Counted from the stretch's first letter, positions 35,530-44,726 are shown. The stretch: DNA of 64,000 nucleotides from Oscillibacter sp. (GCA_017937405.1 JAGBDS010000002.1:1-64000), one strand, 5' to 3'. The notes: a model not told the origin generated them from the letters alone. Program-made: numbers and translations.

Positions 35530-35558
35530 TTGACAAACCGGATTCACTTTGCTATACT
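35530..35558 (+). promoter_or_regulatory. tRNA-Ala promoter, copy 2
   Basis: TTGACA (35530), 17-base spacer, TATACT (35553). Identical to copy 1 from two bases before the -35 through the whole tRNA. Confidence 0.92.
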
Positions 35559-35575
35559 AACGACTGTTCCGGTTC

Positions 35576-35651
35576 GGGGGTATAGCTCAGCTGGGAGAGC
35601 GCTTGACTGGCAGTCAAGAGGTCAGCGGTTCGATCCCGCTTATCTCCACCA
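35576..35651 (+). tRNA. tRNA-Ala(GGC), copy 2
   Basis: 76 bases, CCA encoded, anticodon GGC, G3-U70 pair. Identical to the copy at 17418 but in the opposite orientation. Its terminator differs from copy 1. Confidence 0.97.
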
Positions 35652-35657
35652 CAAAAA

Positions 35658-35690
35658 AGAGCGACGGCTTTTGCCGCCGCTCTTTTTTAT
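35658..35690 (+). terminator. Terminator of tRNA-Ala copy 2
   Basis: Stem AGAGCGACGGC / GCCGCCGCTCT (one A-C mismatch), TTTT loop, then TTTTTT. Confidence 0.85.
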
Positions 35691-35803
35691 ATGTTCCGCT
35701 GCGGCGGGCTGATTTTGATCGTGATGGAAAAACCGCAAAAATTTGTCCCTCACAATCCTATTCCTTTGCAAACACCCAAATACCCTCGCACATCCCGGCA
35801 TGC

Positions 35804-35840
35804 AAAAACCAGCGGCTGACGCTTTGTCAGCCGCTGGCTC
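35804..35840 (-). terminator. Terminator of the PLP enzyme operon
   Basis: Minus strand CCAGCGGCTGAC / GTCAGCCGCTGG perfect 12-bp stem followed by TTTTTG, immediately past the threonine synthase-like gene. Confidence 0.85.
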
Positions 35841-35845
35841 TTTCT

Positions 35846-37087
35846 TTATTCTACTTCAATTCCCTTTTCGGCAAAGGCCTTCAACAGCAGGTCCATGTCG
35901 CTGGGGATGGAAATAGGCTCGCCGCAAGCCTTGATGGCGTTGGCTACGTCCTTCAGGCCGTTGCCCGTCACCACACTGACCACGGTGTCGTTCTTTCCAA
36001 TGATCCCCTGCTCGCACAGCTTCTTCACACCCGCCGCGCCGGTGACGCCGGCAGGCTCACCGAACACACCGCAGGTCACGCCCAGCAGTTTCTGGGCGGC
36101 CATGATCTCCTCGTCGGAGACATTCACCACCAGACCGTTGCTCTCCCGGATCGCCATCAGCGCCTTGTCGGCGTTCCGGGGCACGCCCACGGCAATGGAA
36201 TCGGCCAACGTGTTCTCCTCCATGGGATACCAGTCCTCACCCGTGGCAATGGCCCGGTTCAGGGGGCAGCAGCCCTCCGCCTGGGCAGAGATCAGCCGGG
36301 GCAGCTTGTCGATAAAGCCGATGGCGTACAGGTCCTTCAGGCCCTTCCACAGGCCCGCGATGGTGCAGCCGTCGCCCACGGAGATGGCGATGTAATCGGG
36401 CACCTCCCAGTTCAGCTGCTCCATGATCTCCAGGGAGACGGTCTTTTTGCCCTCGGACAGATAGGGGTTGATGGCGGCGTTACGGTTGTACCAGCCCCAC
36501 TTGTCGATGGCGGCCTTGCTCAGTTCGAAAGTGTCCTCATAGCTGCCCTGGACAGAGATGACGGTGGCGCCGAAGGTCATCAGCTGGGCCACCTTGCCCT
36601 TGGGTGCGCGGCTGGGAACAAAGATGTAAGTCTTGAGCCCCGCAGCGGCGGCGTTGCCCGCCAGAGAGGATGCGGCGTTGCCGGTGGAGGAGCAGGCGAT
36701 GACCTGCGCCCCCGCCTCTCTCGCCTTGGCGACCGCCATGGCGGAAGCCCGGTCCTTCAAGGACGCAGTGGGGTTCTGGCCGTCGTCCTTCACCCACAGC
36801 TTTTTCAGGCCCAGCTGCTCCGCCAGCCGGGGCTCCTCGTACAGCGGGGACCAGCCCACCCGCAGGGGCGTAGGCTCAGTGCTCTCCTCGATGGGCAGCA
36901 GCTCCCGGTAGCGCCACATGGTCCGCTCCGTCCGGGCCGCCAGCTTCTCCTTCGTCAGCTGGGTCTTGATGTAGTCGTAATCATAGGTGATATCCAGAAT
37001 ACCGCCGCACTCGCAGGTAGTCAGGTCCGGCGTGGCCTCGTAAGTCTTACCGCACTTGACGCATTTTCCGTAAAGCACATTTTTCAT
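35846..37087 (-). CDS. Threonine synthase-like PLP enzyme
   Basis: 413 residues from ATG 37087 (GGAGGAGA upstream). N-terminal zinc-ribbon-like CVKCGKTYEATPDLTTCECG, then fold-type II PLP enzyme: lysine in NPTASLKDRASAMA, phosphate loop SSTGNAASSLAG, and VVTGNGLKDVANA near the end, the standard C-terminus of threonine synthases. Biosynthetic ThrC is possible, but the gene follows another PLP enzyme under a YheO-type regulator and faces ygeY-ygeW-arcC, so a role in breaking down an amino acid such as 2,3-diaminopropionate or threonine is also open. Confidence 0.82.
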   Translation of the reverse strand: MKNVLYGKCVKCGKTYEATPDLTTCECGGILDITYDYDYIKTQLTKEKLAARTERTMWRYRELLPIEESTEPTPLRVGWSPLYEEPRLAEQLGLKKLWVKDDGQNPTASLKDRASAMAVAKAREAGAQVIACSSTGNAASSLAGNAAAAGLKTYIFVPSRAPKGKVAQLMTFGATVISVQGSYEDTFELSKAAIDKWGWYNRNAAINPYLSEGKKTVSLEIMEQLNWEVPDYIAISVGDGCTIAGLWKGLKDLYAIGFIDKLPRLISAQAEGCCPLNRAIATGEDWYPMEENTLADSIAVGVPRNADKALMAIRESNGLVVNVSDEEIMAAQKLLGVTCGVFGEPAGVTGAAGVKKLCEQGIIGKNDTVVSVVTGNGLKDVANAIKACGEPISIPSDMDLLLKAFAEKGIEVE

Positions 37088-37110
37088 GCTGTCTCCTCCC
37101 AAAAGAAGCA

Positions 37111-37135
37111 AGGGGCGGGCGAACCGCCCGCCCCT
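37111..37135 (-). promoter_or_regulatory. GC-rich hairpin between the two PLP genes
   Basis: 10-bp perfect stem AGGGGCGGGC / GCCCGCCCCT, followed on the minus strand by TTGCTTCTTTT. It could reduce expression of the downstream gene (partial terminator) or protect the upstream message. Confidence 0.55.
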
Positions 37136-37159
37136 TCATGTATGTAATGTAGTTTCCCC

Positions 37160-38635
37160 TTACAGGTTCTTCAACAGGCCGGTCTCCTCGTTGAAGGCGT
37201 TGATGAGCTCATCCAGGTCCTTAGCCTGGGCATGGACGGCGTCCCAGGTGCCCTCGGTGTCATACCACAGGGCGTTCAGGTCGTGCATATCCTTGCCCTG
37301 CTGCTCCACCCAGGTGTAATACTTCAGATTGTGGACCCGCTTGCGGTCGGCATAGGTCAGCTCCATCAGGTTGTCGGTCTTGAGGCCCAGCATATGCAGG
37401 TTGTGGTCCAGAGCGGCCTCGTGGACGTTGTAGGCGCCGTGCATCTCGTTGAGCTCGGCGATGCGGCTGCCGTACATGACAGCAGAGTCGGTCAGGACAG
37501 TGCCGATAACGTCATGCTCGGTGAACTCGTAGTACTTTGCCATCTTAATGCAGCACAGCACGTTTGCAATGCCAGAGATGCCCAGCCAGGTCAGCTTCTC
37601 CACCAGCACGGGGTCCAGCTTCAGGGTGTTCAGCAGGTAATCCTGGCCCTCGGGGGTGTTGAACAGCCGCAGCAGCCGCTGGGAGTCCTCGTCGTCGATG
37701 GCGATAGCCATATCGGTGTTCTTGACGTTGTGGATCCAGGGGATGTGCTTGTCGCCGATGCCCTCGATGCGGTGGCCGCCGAAGCCGTTGTTCAGGATGG
37801 TGGGGCACTGCAGCGCCTCGCCCACACCCAGCTTCAGCTTGGGATACAGCTCCTTCAGGCGGTCGCCGGTGGACATGGTGCCGGCGGAGCCGGAGGTGAA
37901 GCAGGCGCCGGCAAAGTGGTCGCCGGGACGCTTGATGGCCTCGAACACGTCCGCCAGGGCGTTGCCGGTGACGTTATAGTGCCACAGGGGGTTGCCCATC
38001 TCCTCGAACTGGTTGAAGATCATGTACTGGGGGTCCTGCTTGAGCTCGTTGGTCTTGTCGAAAATTTCCTTGACGTTGGACTCACAGCCGGGGGTGGCAA
38101 TGACCTCCGCGCCGATCTCATGGAGCCAGTCAAAGCGCTCCTGGCTCATCTCGGCGGGCAGGATGGCGACGCCCTGGGCGCCCAGCAGCCGGGAGTTGAA
38201 GGCGCCGCCGCGGCAGTAGTTGCCGGTGGAGGGCCACACGGCCTTGTGCTTGTCGACGTCGAACTGACCGGTCACCAGCCGGGGAGCCAGGCAGCCGAAG
38301 GAGGCGCCCACCTTGTGGCAGCCGGTGGGGAACCACTTGCCCACCATGGCCACGATGCGGCAGGGCACGCCGGTGAGCTCGGAAGGCAGCTCGATGTAGT
38401 TGGGCACCGCCTGGAACAGGCCGCCGGACTCCTTGGGCTCGTTCTTCCAGGTGATACGGAACAGGTTCAGGGGATTCACGTCCCACAAGCCCACGTTCTT
38501 CAGCTGGTCCTGGATCTTGCCGGGGATGGTCTCCGGATGCTGCATCTGGGCGATGGTGGGGATGATGATGCCGTTTTCCTTGGCCTTTTTGATATTGTGC
38601 TCCAGGCCCTGCTTGTTGATGGACAGATCGATCAT
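37160..38635 (-). CDS. PLP-dependent fold-type II enzyme (cysteine synthase/TrpB-like)
   Basis: 491 residues. The PLP lysine is likely in PTGCHKVGASFG, the phosphate loop is WPSTGNYCRGGAFN, and the tail (HNLKYYTWVEQQGKDMHDLN) is an extra module not found in CysK. Longer than cysteine synthase (about 310) and more like a catabolic lyase/ammonia-lyase. Its ATG overlaps the stop of the YheO-type regulator (ATGA). Function is not known; context with ygeY and ygeW makes a diaminopropionate ammonia-lyase-like role (the usual job of YgeX, absent here) worth testing. Confidence 0.78.
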   Translation of the reverse strand: MIDLSINKQGLEHNIKKAKENGIIIPTIAQMQHPETIPGKIQDQLKNVGLWDVNPLNLFRITWKNEPKESGGLFQAVPNYIELPSELTGVPCRIVAMVGKWFPTGCHKVGASFGCLAPRLVTGQFDVDKHKAVWPSTGNYCRGGAFNSRLLGAQGVAILPAEMSQERFDWLHEIGAEVIATPGCESNVKEIFDKTNELKQDPQYMIFNQFEEMGNPLWHYNVTGNALADVFEAIKRPGDHFAGACFTSGSAGTMSTGDRLKELYPKLKLGVGEALQCPTILNNGFGGHRIEGIGDKHIPWIHNVKNTDMAIAIDDEDSQRLLRLFNTPEGQDYLLNTLKLDPVLVEKLTWLGISGIANVLCCIKMAKYYEFTEHDVIGTVLTDSAVMYGSRIAELNEMHGAYNVHEAALDHNLHMLGLKTDNLMELTYADRKRVHNLKYYTWVEQQGKDMHDLNALWYDTEGTWDAVHAQAKDLDELINAFNEETGLLKNL

Positions 38636-39285
38636 GTCGTTTTACCCTCCTGTTGTTTTGTATCAATATAAGAATATAAGGTATACTTGGAGATCCCGAA
38701 ATATTTAGCGATCTTGTCGCCGGACTTGGTCACCAGGAACGCGCCGTTCTGATTCAGGAACTGGATGGCCTTCACCTTATCATCCTTGTTCATCAGCGCC
38801 ACCGGCTTCCCCACCAGGGCCACCGACTGCTGGATGAGGTCGTCAAGCAGGTCATTGATGTTGACGATCTTCTCCGGTTCCGCCTGCTGGGGCTCCGGTG
38901 TGGAGATCAGCTCACGGACGGCGTCTTCCACGATCATCAGCTTGGAGATATCATAGTTGATGGCCAGGATGGCGGAGACCTTTCCCTTGCTGTTGCGGAT
39001 ATATACCGTAGAGGACTTCAAAATCTTCCCGTCCGGGGTCTTCATCAGGTAGCACAGATGGTCCTTTGGCGACTGGTCATTACTCTCCAGCTGTTCCATG
39101 ACCACGTTGGACGCACCGTCTCCTACTTTCCGCCCGGACACGTGGCCGTTGACGATGGCCACGATGGAGTGGTCGGGGTGTTTGCTCAGGTCGTGTATGA
39201 CCACCTCACAGCCGCTCCCGAACTGGGTTGCGATGCCGACAGCCACCTGCCGCAGCATCTCTAATTTTCCGCTTTCCGTGGGCAT
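38632..39285 (-). CDS. YheO/DauR-type regulator (PAS-like plus HTH)
   Basis: 217 residues from ATG 39285 (AAGGAGGGA upstream). N-terminal YheO domain (GCEVVIHDLSKHPDHSIVAI, KSSTVYIRNSKGKVSAILAI) and a C-terminal HTH (SGDKIAKYFGISKYTLYSYI). Relatives such as DauR control D-amino-acid catabolism. First gene of the minus operon and divergent from ygeY, so it probably controls both. Confidence 0.85.
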   Translation of the reverse strand: MPTESGKLEMLRQVAVGIATQFGSGCEVVIHDLSKHPDHSIVAIVNGHVSGRKVGDGASNVVMEQLESNDQSPKDHLCYLMKTPDGKILKSSTVYIRNSKGKVSAILAINYDISKLMIVEDAVRELISTPEPQQAEPEKIVNINDLLDDLIQQSVALVGKPVALMNKDDKVKAIQFLNQNGAFLVTKSGDKIAKYFGISKYTLYSYIDTKQQEGKTT

Positions 39286-39336
39286 TCCCTCCTTTTTTGG
39301 TGTTTTCTTATGGAAACATTCCAATCCATCGTCCTT

Positions 39337-39364
39337 ATCATATCATATTTTTCATAGAAATCAA
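39337..39364 (-). promoter_or_regulatory. Candidate promoter of the YheO-PLP operon
   Basis: Minus strand TTGATT (39364-39359), 16-base spacer, TATGAT (39342-39337). Confidence 0.6.
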
Positions 39365-39404
39365 CCGTTTTTCAAAAAATTTTTTTGGTTTTCTAATTTT
39401 TTGT

Positions 39405-39432
39405 TTGACAAGTGGATTTCTTATGCTATGAT
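39405..39432 (+). promoter_or_regulatory. Promoter of ygeY-ygeW-arcC
   Basis: TTGACA at 39405, 16-base spacer, TATGAT at 39427, about 70 bp before the ygeY ATG. Confidence 0.8.
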
Positions 39433-39504
39433 AGGGATAGATAAGCAAGTCACAACACAAAAAAAGCGTATCCAAATCACATAATTATGATGGAGGGCAG
39501 CGTT

Positions 39505-40917
39505 ATGGATTTTGAAGCGATCAAGAGAGCAGCAGAGGGCTACAAGGCCGACATGTCCCGTTTCCTGCGGGACATGATCTCCCACCCCAGCGAGAGCTGT
39601 GAAGAGAAGGAAGTCGTCATGTGCATCAAGGCCGAGATGGAGAAGCTGGGCTTCGACAAGGTCGAGATCGACGGCCTGGGCAACGTCATCGGCTGGATGG
39701 GCGAGGGCGAGAAGATCATCGCCATCGACTCCCACATCGACACCGTGGGCATCGGCAACATCAACAACTGGGAAGCCGATCCCTACCAGGGCTATGAGAC
39801 CGAGGACATCATCTTTGGCCGCGGCGGCTCCGACCAGGAGGGCGGCATGGCTTCCGCCGTGTACGGCGCCAAGATCATGAAGGACATGGGCCTCATTCCC
39901 GAGGGCTACAAGATCATGGTGGTGGGCTCCGTCCAGGAGGAGGACTGCGACGGTATGTGCTGGCAGTACATCGTCAATAAGTACTTCAACGGCCCCGAGG
40001 ATGCCCGCAGCAAGATCGAGTTCGTCATCTCCACCGAGCCCACCGACGGCGGCATTTACCGCGGTCACCGCGGCCGCATGGAGATCCGCGTGGACGTGAA
40101 GGGCATCTCCTGCCACGGTTCCGCTCCCGAGCGCGGCGACAACGCCATTTACAAGATGGCCGACATTCTCCAGGACGTCCGCGCCCTGAACGAGAACGGC
40201 GACGGCCCCTCCAACGAGGTCAAGGGCCTGGTGAAGATGCTGAACCCCGAATTCAACCCCGCGCATTACGAGGACGCCCAGTTCCTGGGCCGCGGCACCT
40301 GCACCACCTCCCAGATCTTCTACACCTCTCCCTCCCGCTGCGCCGTGGCGGACAGCTGTGCCATCTCCATCGACCGCCGCATGACCGCCGGCGAGACCTG
40401 GGATTCCTGCCTGAAGGAGATCGAAGACCTGCCCTCCGTCCAGAAGTACAAGGACGATGTGAAGGTCAGCATGTACATGTACGACCGTCCCGCCTGGACT
40501 GGCACCGTCTATGAGACCGAGTGCTTCTTCCCCACCTGGATCAACAAGGAGAGCGCCGCTCACGTCCAGGCCCTCATCGATGCCCATCACGCTCTGTGGG
40601 GCGACAAGCGCATCGGCCACGCCGACGCCGACCCCAAGAAGGACGCCATGCATCTGCGTGACGGCCGTCCCCTGACCGACAAGTGGACCTTCTCCACCAA
40701 CTGCGTGTCCATCCAGGGCCGTTACGGCATTCCCTGCGTGGGCTTCGGCCCCGGCGCCGAGTCTCAGGCTCACGCCCCCAACGAGATCACCTGGAAGCAG
40801 GACCTGGTCACCTGCGCCGCCTTGTACGCCGCCGTTCCCGGCCTGTACAAGCCCGAGAACAAGACCGCTGACGTCACCGAGTTCCGTCAGAGCCTGACCA
40901 ACAATAATATTCAGTAA
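39505..40917 (+). CDS. ygeY: YgeY-type M20 family hydrolase
   Basis: 470 residues from ATG 39505 (GGAGGGCAG upstream). M20 metal site: SHIDTVG (His77, Asp79), [13 protein letters not shown] near 144, STEPTDG, and HAPNE near the C-terminus. The [16 protein letters not shown] block matches the YgeY subfamily, which acts in the ureide branch of purine breakdown and was long named selenium-metabolism-linked. It is about 70 residues longer than E. coli YgeY. Codon use is extremely biased to C-ending codons, suggesting high expression. Confidence 0.92.
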   Translation: MDFEAIKRAAEGYKADMSRFLRDMISHPSESCEEKEVVMCIKAEMEKLGFDKVEIDGLGNVIGWMGEGEKIIAIDSHIDTVGIGNINNWEADPYQGYETEDIIFGRGGSDQEGGMASAVYGAKIMKDMGLIPEGYKIMVVGSVQEEDCDGMCWQYIVNKYFNGPEDARSKIEFVISTEPTDGGIYRGHRGRMEIRVDVKGISCHGSAPERGDNAIYKMADILQDVRALNENGDGPSNEVKGLVKMLNPEFNPAHYEDAQFLGRGTCTTSQIFYTSPSRCAVADSCAISIDRRMTAGETWDSCLKEIEDLPSVQKYKDDVKVSMYMYDRPAWTGTVYETECFFPTWINKESAAHVQALIDAHHALWGDKRIGHADADPKKDAMHLRDGRPLTDKWTFSTNCVSIQGRYGIPCVGFGPGAESQAHAPNEITWKQDLVTCAALYAAVPGLYKPENKTADVTEFRQSLTNNNIQ

Positions 40918-40951
40918 TCACACGGATATTGCGATAAAGGAGAAAAAGATT

Positions 40952-42142
40952 ATGTCTAAGACCATCGAGCTTGCCAAGCATCTGGAAAAGCTGCATATCA
41001 ACAATATGTACAAGTCCGATTTCTACTGGACTTGGGACAAGACCGACGAGGAGCTGGAGGCCATCTTCACCGTGGCCGACGCCCTGCGTGACCTGCGTGA
41101 GCGCAACAAGTCCACCCGGATCTTCGACTCCGGCCTGGGCATCTCCATCTTCCGCGACAACTCCACCCGCACCCGCTTCTCCTTCGCCTCCGCCTGCAAC
41201 CTGCTGGGCCTGACCGTCCAGGACCTGGACGAGAAGAAGTCCCAGATCGCCCACGGCGAGACCGTCCGTGAGACCGCCAACATGGTGTCCTTCATGGCTG
41301 ACGTCATCGGCATCCGTGACGACATGTTCATCGGCGAGGGCCACAAGTATCAGAAGACCTTCATGGACGCCGTGAAGGAAGGCTACCGGGACGGCATTCT
41401 GGAGCAGCAGCCCACTCTGGTGAACCTGCAGTGCGACGTGGACCATCCCACCCAGTGCATGGCCGATATGCTGCACATCATCCATGAGTTCGGCGGCGTG
41501 GAGAACCTGAAGGGCAAGAAGATCGCCATGACCTGGGCCTATTCTCCCTCCTACGGTAAGCCCCTGTCCGTTCCCCAGGGCGTCATCGGCCTGATGACCC
41601 GCTTCGGTATGGACGTGGTCCTGGCCCATCCCGAGGGCTATGACGTGATGCCCGAGGTGGAGGAGATCGCCAAGAAGAACGCTGCCGCTACCGGCGGCTC
41701 CTACAAGAAGGTCGCCACCATGGAAGAGGCCTTCCAGGACGCCGACATCGTCTATCCCAAGAGCTGGGCTCCCTTCGCCGCCATGGAGCAGCGCACCAAG
41801 CTGTACCAGGCCGGCGACCAGGCTGGCATCGACGCGCTGGAGAAGCAGCTGCTGGCCCAGAACGCCCTGCATAAGGACTGGACCTGCTCCGAGGAGATGA
41901 TGGCCAAGACCCGCAACGGCAAGGCCCTGTACCTGCACTGCCTGCCCGCCGACATCACCGGTCTGAGCTGCCCCGAGGGCGAGGTCGACAACTCCGTGTT
42001 CGACCGCTACCTGGTGCCCCTGTACAAGGAAGCCAGCTACAAGCCCTATGTCATCGCCGCCATGATCATGATGAGCAAGGTGAAGGACCCCGTGGCCGCG
42101 CTGATGGCTCTGGACCAGGGCGGAAAGCGGAAGATCTTCTAA
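40952..42142 (+). CDS. ygeW: Knotted carbamoyltransferase YgeW
   Basis: 396 residues. Carbamoyl-phosphate motif DNSTRTRFSF (residues 69-78), HPTQCMADM near 166, and HCLPAD near 329 are aspartate/ornithine carbamoyltransferase signatures. The overall sequence is that of YgeW (TIGR03316). In purine catabolism it probably runs in the direction that yields carbamoyl phosphate from a ureido compound, which ArcC then uses to make ATP. 34 bp after ygeY. Confidence 0.94.
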   Translation: MSKTIELAKHLEKLHINNMYKSDFYWTWDKTDEELEAIFTVADALRDLRERNKSTRIFDSGLGISIFRDNSTRTRFSFASACNLLGLTVQDLDEKKSQIAHGETVRETANMVSFMADVIGIRDDMFIGEGHKYQKTFMDAVKEGYRDGILEQQPTLVNLQCDVDHPTQCMADMLHIIHEFGGVENLKGKKIAMTWAYSPSYGKPLSVPQGVIGLMTRFGMDVVLAHPEGYDVMPEVEEIAKKNAAATGGSYKKVATMEEAFQDADIVYPKSWAPFAAMEQRTKLYQAGDQAGIDALEKQLLAQNALHKDWTCSEEMMAKTRNGKALYLHCLPADITGLSCPEGEVDNSVFDRYLVPLYKEASYKPYVIAAMIMMSKVKDPVAALMALDQGGKRKIF

Positions 42143-42157
42143 TCATTCAAAGCTCGG

Positions 42158-42193
42158 TTATGGCGGGAATGTGGTCGCATATTCCCGCCATAA
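42158..42193 (+). promoter_or_regulatory. Intercistronic hairpin between ygeW and arcC
   Basis: 13-bp perfect stem TTATGGCGGGAAT / ATTCCCGCCATAA with a 10-base loop and no T-run. Probably a message-stability element. Confidence 0.6.
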
Positions 42194-42229
42194 TTACCTA
42201 AAAAACAAGAAAAAGGGGATACACCTATC

Positions 42230-43165
42230 ATGGGTAAACGTATCGTTATCGCCCTGGGCGGCAACGCTTTGGGCAAGAACCTGCCGGAGCAGATGGTCGC
42301 CGTGAAGCACACAGCCAAGGCCATCGTGGACCTGATTGAAGAAGGTCATCAGGTGGTTGTGGCCCACGGCAACGGCCCCCAGGTCGGCATGATCAACATC
42401 GCTATGACCACCCTGTCCCGCGAGGACCCCACCCATCCCATGGCGCCCATGTCGGTCTGCACCGCCATGAGCCAGGGCTATATCGGCTATGACCTGCAGA
42501 ACTCCCTCCGGGAGGAGCTGCTGAACCGCGGGATGCACAAGCCCGTGGCCACCATCCTGACCCAGGTGGAGGTAGACCCGGAGGACCCCGCCTTCCAGAA
42601 TCCCACCAAGCCCATCGGCACCTTTATGACCGAGGCCGAAGCGGAGGAGATGCGCCGCCGCGGCAATGCCGTCATGGAAGACGCGGGCCGGGGCTGGCGC
42701 CGCTGCGTGGCCTCCCCCCTGCCCAAGTCCATTGTGGAGATTGAGACTGTCCGGGCCCTGATGGACGCCGGCCAGGTGGTCGTCGCCTGCGGCGGCGGCG
42801 GTATCCCCGTCTACCCCACCGAGGGCAACCACCTCAAGGGCGCCGGTGCCGTCATCGACAAGGACTTTGCCTCCGAGCTGCTGGCTGAGGAGCTGGACGC
42901 TGACGCGCTCATCATCCTCACCGCCGTGGAGAAGGTGGCCGTCAATTTCGGCAAGCCCGACCAGAAGTGGCTGGACCGCCTGACCCCCGCCGAAGCCAAG
43001 CAGTACGCCGCGGAGGGCCAGTTCGCCCCCGGCTCCATGCTGCCCAAGGTCCAGGCCGCTGTCAAGTTCGCCGAGAGCAAGCCCGGCCGCACGGCCCTCA
43101 TCACCCTGCTGGAGAAAGCCAAGGCCGGCATCGCCGGCGAGACGGGCACCTCCATTTCCATGTAA
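42230..43165 (+). CDS. arcC: Carbamate kinase
   Basis: 311 residues, normal length. ALGGNALG (residues 8-15), AHGNGPQVGMI, and the VVACGGGGIPV motif are standard. It makes ATP from carbamoyl phosphate and ADP. The third gene after ygeW gives an energy-yielding ureide pathway. ATG 42230 follows AAAAGGGGAT. Confidence 0.95.
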   Translation: MGKRIVIALGGNALGKNLPEQMVAVKHTAKAIVDLIEEGHQVVVAHGNGPQVGMINIAMTTLSREDPTHPMAPMSVCTAMSQGYIGYDLQNSLREELLNRGMHKPVATILTQVEVDPEDPAFQNPTKPIGTFMTEAEAEEMRRRGNAVMEDAGRGWRRCVASPLPKSIVEIETVRALMDAGQVVVACGGGGIPVYPTEGNHLKGAGAVIDKDFASELLAEELDADALIILTAVEKVAVNFGKPDQKWLDRLTPAEAKQYAAEGQFAPGSMLPKVQAAVKFAESKPGRTALITLLEKAKAGIAGETGTSISM

Positions 43166-43174
43166 AATCGAAAA

Positions 43175-43184
43175 AGGTCGACCT
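43175..43184. promoter_or_regulatory. AGGTCGACCT palindrome, site 1
   Basis: Perfect 10-bp palindrome 10 bases after the arcC stop and upstream of its terminator. The same sequence recurs in the BMP promoter and, with one change, near 44844. Confidence 0.5.
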
Positions 43185-43196
43185 GTCAAATTACCG

Positions 43197-43226
43197 GGAG
43201 AGCGGAATTATCCGCTCTCCTTTTTT
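43197..43226 (+). terminator. Terminator of ygeY-ygeW-arcC
   Basis: GGAGAGCGGA / TCCGCTCTCC perfect stem, ATTA loop, then TTTTTT. Confidence 0.92.
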
Positions 43227-43321
43227 GTAAATTTTTCCACGCATTCGTCTGATTGGATAAAAGCGAATCTTGTTTTCAGTAAATTTCCGGCTTGATTTTT
43301 CACAAAATTGTAAAAATCCAG

Positions 43322-43350
43322 TTGAATTTTTTAGGTCGACCTTGTATGAT
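43322..43350 (+). promoter_or_regulatory. BMP gene promoter with palindromic operator in the spacer
   Basis: TTGAAT (43322), 17-base spacer, TATGAT (43345). The palindrome AGGTCGACCT (43333-43342) lies wholly in the spacer, a textbook place for a repressor. Confidence 0.8.
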
Positions 43351-43411
43351 GTCAGTAGGTGAGGTCATTTCTGGCCTCAGATCCCTATCATTTTTGAAGG
43401 AGGATTTTAGC

Positions 43412-44671
43412 ATGAAGAAGTTCCTTGCAATGCTTCTCGCTCTGGTCATGGTCCTGAGTCTGGCTGCCTGCGGCGGCAAGAAGACTGAGGAGCCCGCTAA
43501 GACCGAGGAACCCGCCAAGACCGAAGAGCCCGCCGCTCCCGCTGATCCCGCCGCCGAAGTGAAGGTCGGCCTGATCTGCGTCCATGACGAGAACTCCGGT
43601 TATGACGCCGCCCATATTGACGGCCTGAAGACCGCCTGCGCGGCCCTGGGCATCTCTGATTCCCAGATCATCATGAAGTACAACATCCCCGAGGACGAGA
43701 CCTGCTTCGACATGGCCGTCGAGCTGGCCGAGGCCGGCTGTGGCATCGTCTTCTCCGACTCCTATGGTCATCAGACCTACATGCAGCAGGCCGCTTCCGA
43801 GTTTGAGGATGTCATCTTCGTCGCCTGCACTGGCGATATGGCCGCCAACTCCGGTCTGTCCAACCTGAAGAACATGTTCCCCTATACTTATGAGTCCCGT
43901 TACGTCTCCGGCGTCGTGGCCGGCATGAAGCTCAAGGAGCTGATGGACGCCGGTAAGGTCTCCGATCCCTATGTGGGCTATGTCGGCGCCTTCCCCTATG
44001 CCGAGGTGGTCTGCGGCTACACCGCTTTCCTGCTGGGCATCCAGTCCATCGTCCCCGGCGCCCACATGGACGTTCAGTACACCAACTCCTGGTATGATCC
44101 CGTGGCTGAGGGCGAGGTCGCCAATGCTCTGATGAGCAAGGGCTGCGTCATCATCGGCCAGCACGCCGACTCCACCGGCGCTCCCTCCGCCGTCCAGGCT
44201 GTGAAGGACTCCGGCAAGGAAGTCTACTCCGTTGGCTACAACATCGATATGCTGTCCGTGGCTCCCACCGCCGCTCTGACCTCCGCCCAGAACAACTGGT
44301 CCGTCCTGTACAAGGCCACTCTGGAGAAGTTCATCGCCGGCCAGGAGATCCCCACCGACTTCGCCACTGGCGTGAAGGATGACGCCGTTATGATCTCCGC
44401 TCTGGGCGAGAGCTGCGCCGCCGGCACTCAGGAAGCCGTTGACGCCGCCTGGGCCTCCATTAAGGACGGCAGGCTGAAGGTCTTCGACACCTCCAAGTTC
44501 ACCGTGGGCGGCGAGACCGTCACCACTGCCTTTGGTCTGGACACCGACGGTGACTGGGTCAATGACACCGGCGAGTGCATCGTTGACGGTGCCTTCCAGG
44601 AGTCTGTCCTGCGCTCCGCTCCTTACTTCTCTCTGCGCATCGACGGCATCACCGAGCTGAACAACAACTAA
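43412..44671 (+). CDS. BMP-family (nucleoside/purine) ABC substrate-binding lipoprotein
   Basis: 419 residues from ATG 43412 (GAAGGAGGA upstream). Lipoprotein signal, lipobox LSLAAC with Cys20, acidic linker of repeated KTEEPA units, then a BMP/PnrA-like domain (VGLICVHDENSGYD, IVFSDSYGHQTYMQQAASEF, GYVGAFPYAEVVCGY, ALMSKGCVIIGQHADSTG). The family binds nucleosides or purines. It feeds the ABC operon starting at 45062. The unit has its own regulated promoter and terminator. Confidence 0.92.
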   Translation: MKKFLAMLLALVMVLSLAACGGKKTEEPAKTEEPAKTEEPAAPADPAAEVKVGLICVHDENSGYDAAHIDGLKTACAALGISDSQIIMKYNIPEDETCFDMAVELAEAGCGIVFSDSYGHQTYMQQAASEFEDVIFVACTGDMAANSGLSNLKNMFPYTYESRYVSGVVAGMKLKELMDAGKVSDPYVGYVGAFPYAEVVCGYTAFLLGIQSIVPGAHMDVQYTNSWYDPVAEGEVANALMSKGCVIIGQHADSTGAPSAVQAVKDSGKEVYSVGYNIDMLSVAPTAALTSAQNNWSVLYKATLEKFIAGQEIPTDFATGVKDDAVMISALGESCAAGTQEAVDAAWASIKDGRLKVFDTSKFTVGGETVTTAFGLDTDGDWVNDTGECIVDGAFQESVLRSAPYFSLRIDGITELNNN

Positions 44672-44690
44672 TTTTCCACATAAGTTCCAA

Positions 44691-44726
44691 AGAGGGGACT
44701 GCCGAATGGCAGTCCCCTCTTTTCCA
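44691..44726 (+). terminator. Terminator of the BMP gene
   Basis: AGAGGGGACTGCC / GGCAGTCCCCTCT perfect 13-bp stem, GAAT loop, then TTTTCC. Confidence 0.9.

Noticed and set aside
17418..35651. tRNA genes as attachment sites of an integrated element
   Set aside because: No integrase, and repeats cover the whole tRNA plus promoter in inverted, not direct, orientation.
39421..40773. 450-aa minus-strand frame
   Set aside because: Shadow of ygeY caused by its strong C-ending codon bias.
39505..40917. Selenocysteine use suggested by the old YgeY family name
   Set aside because: No in-frame TGA and no SECIS-like need; the name reflects genomic association only.
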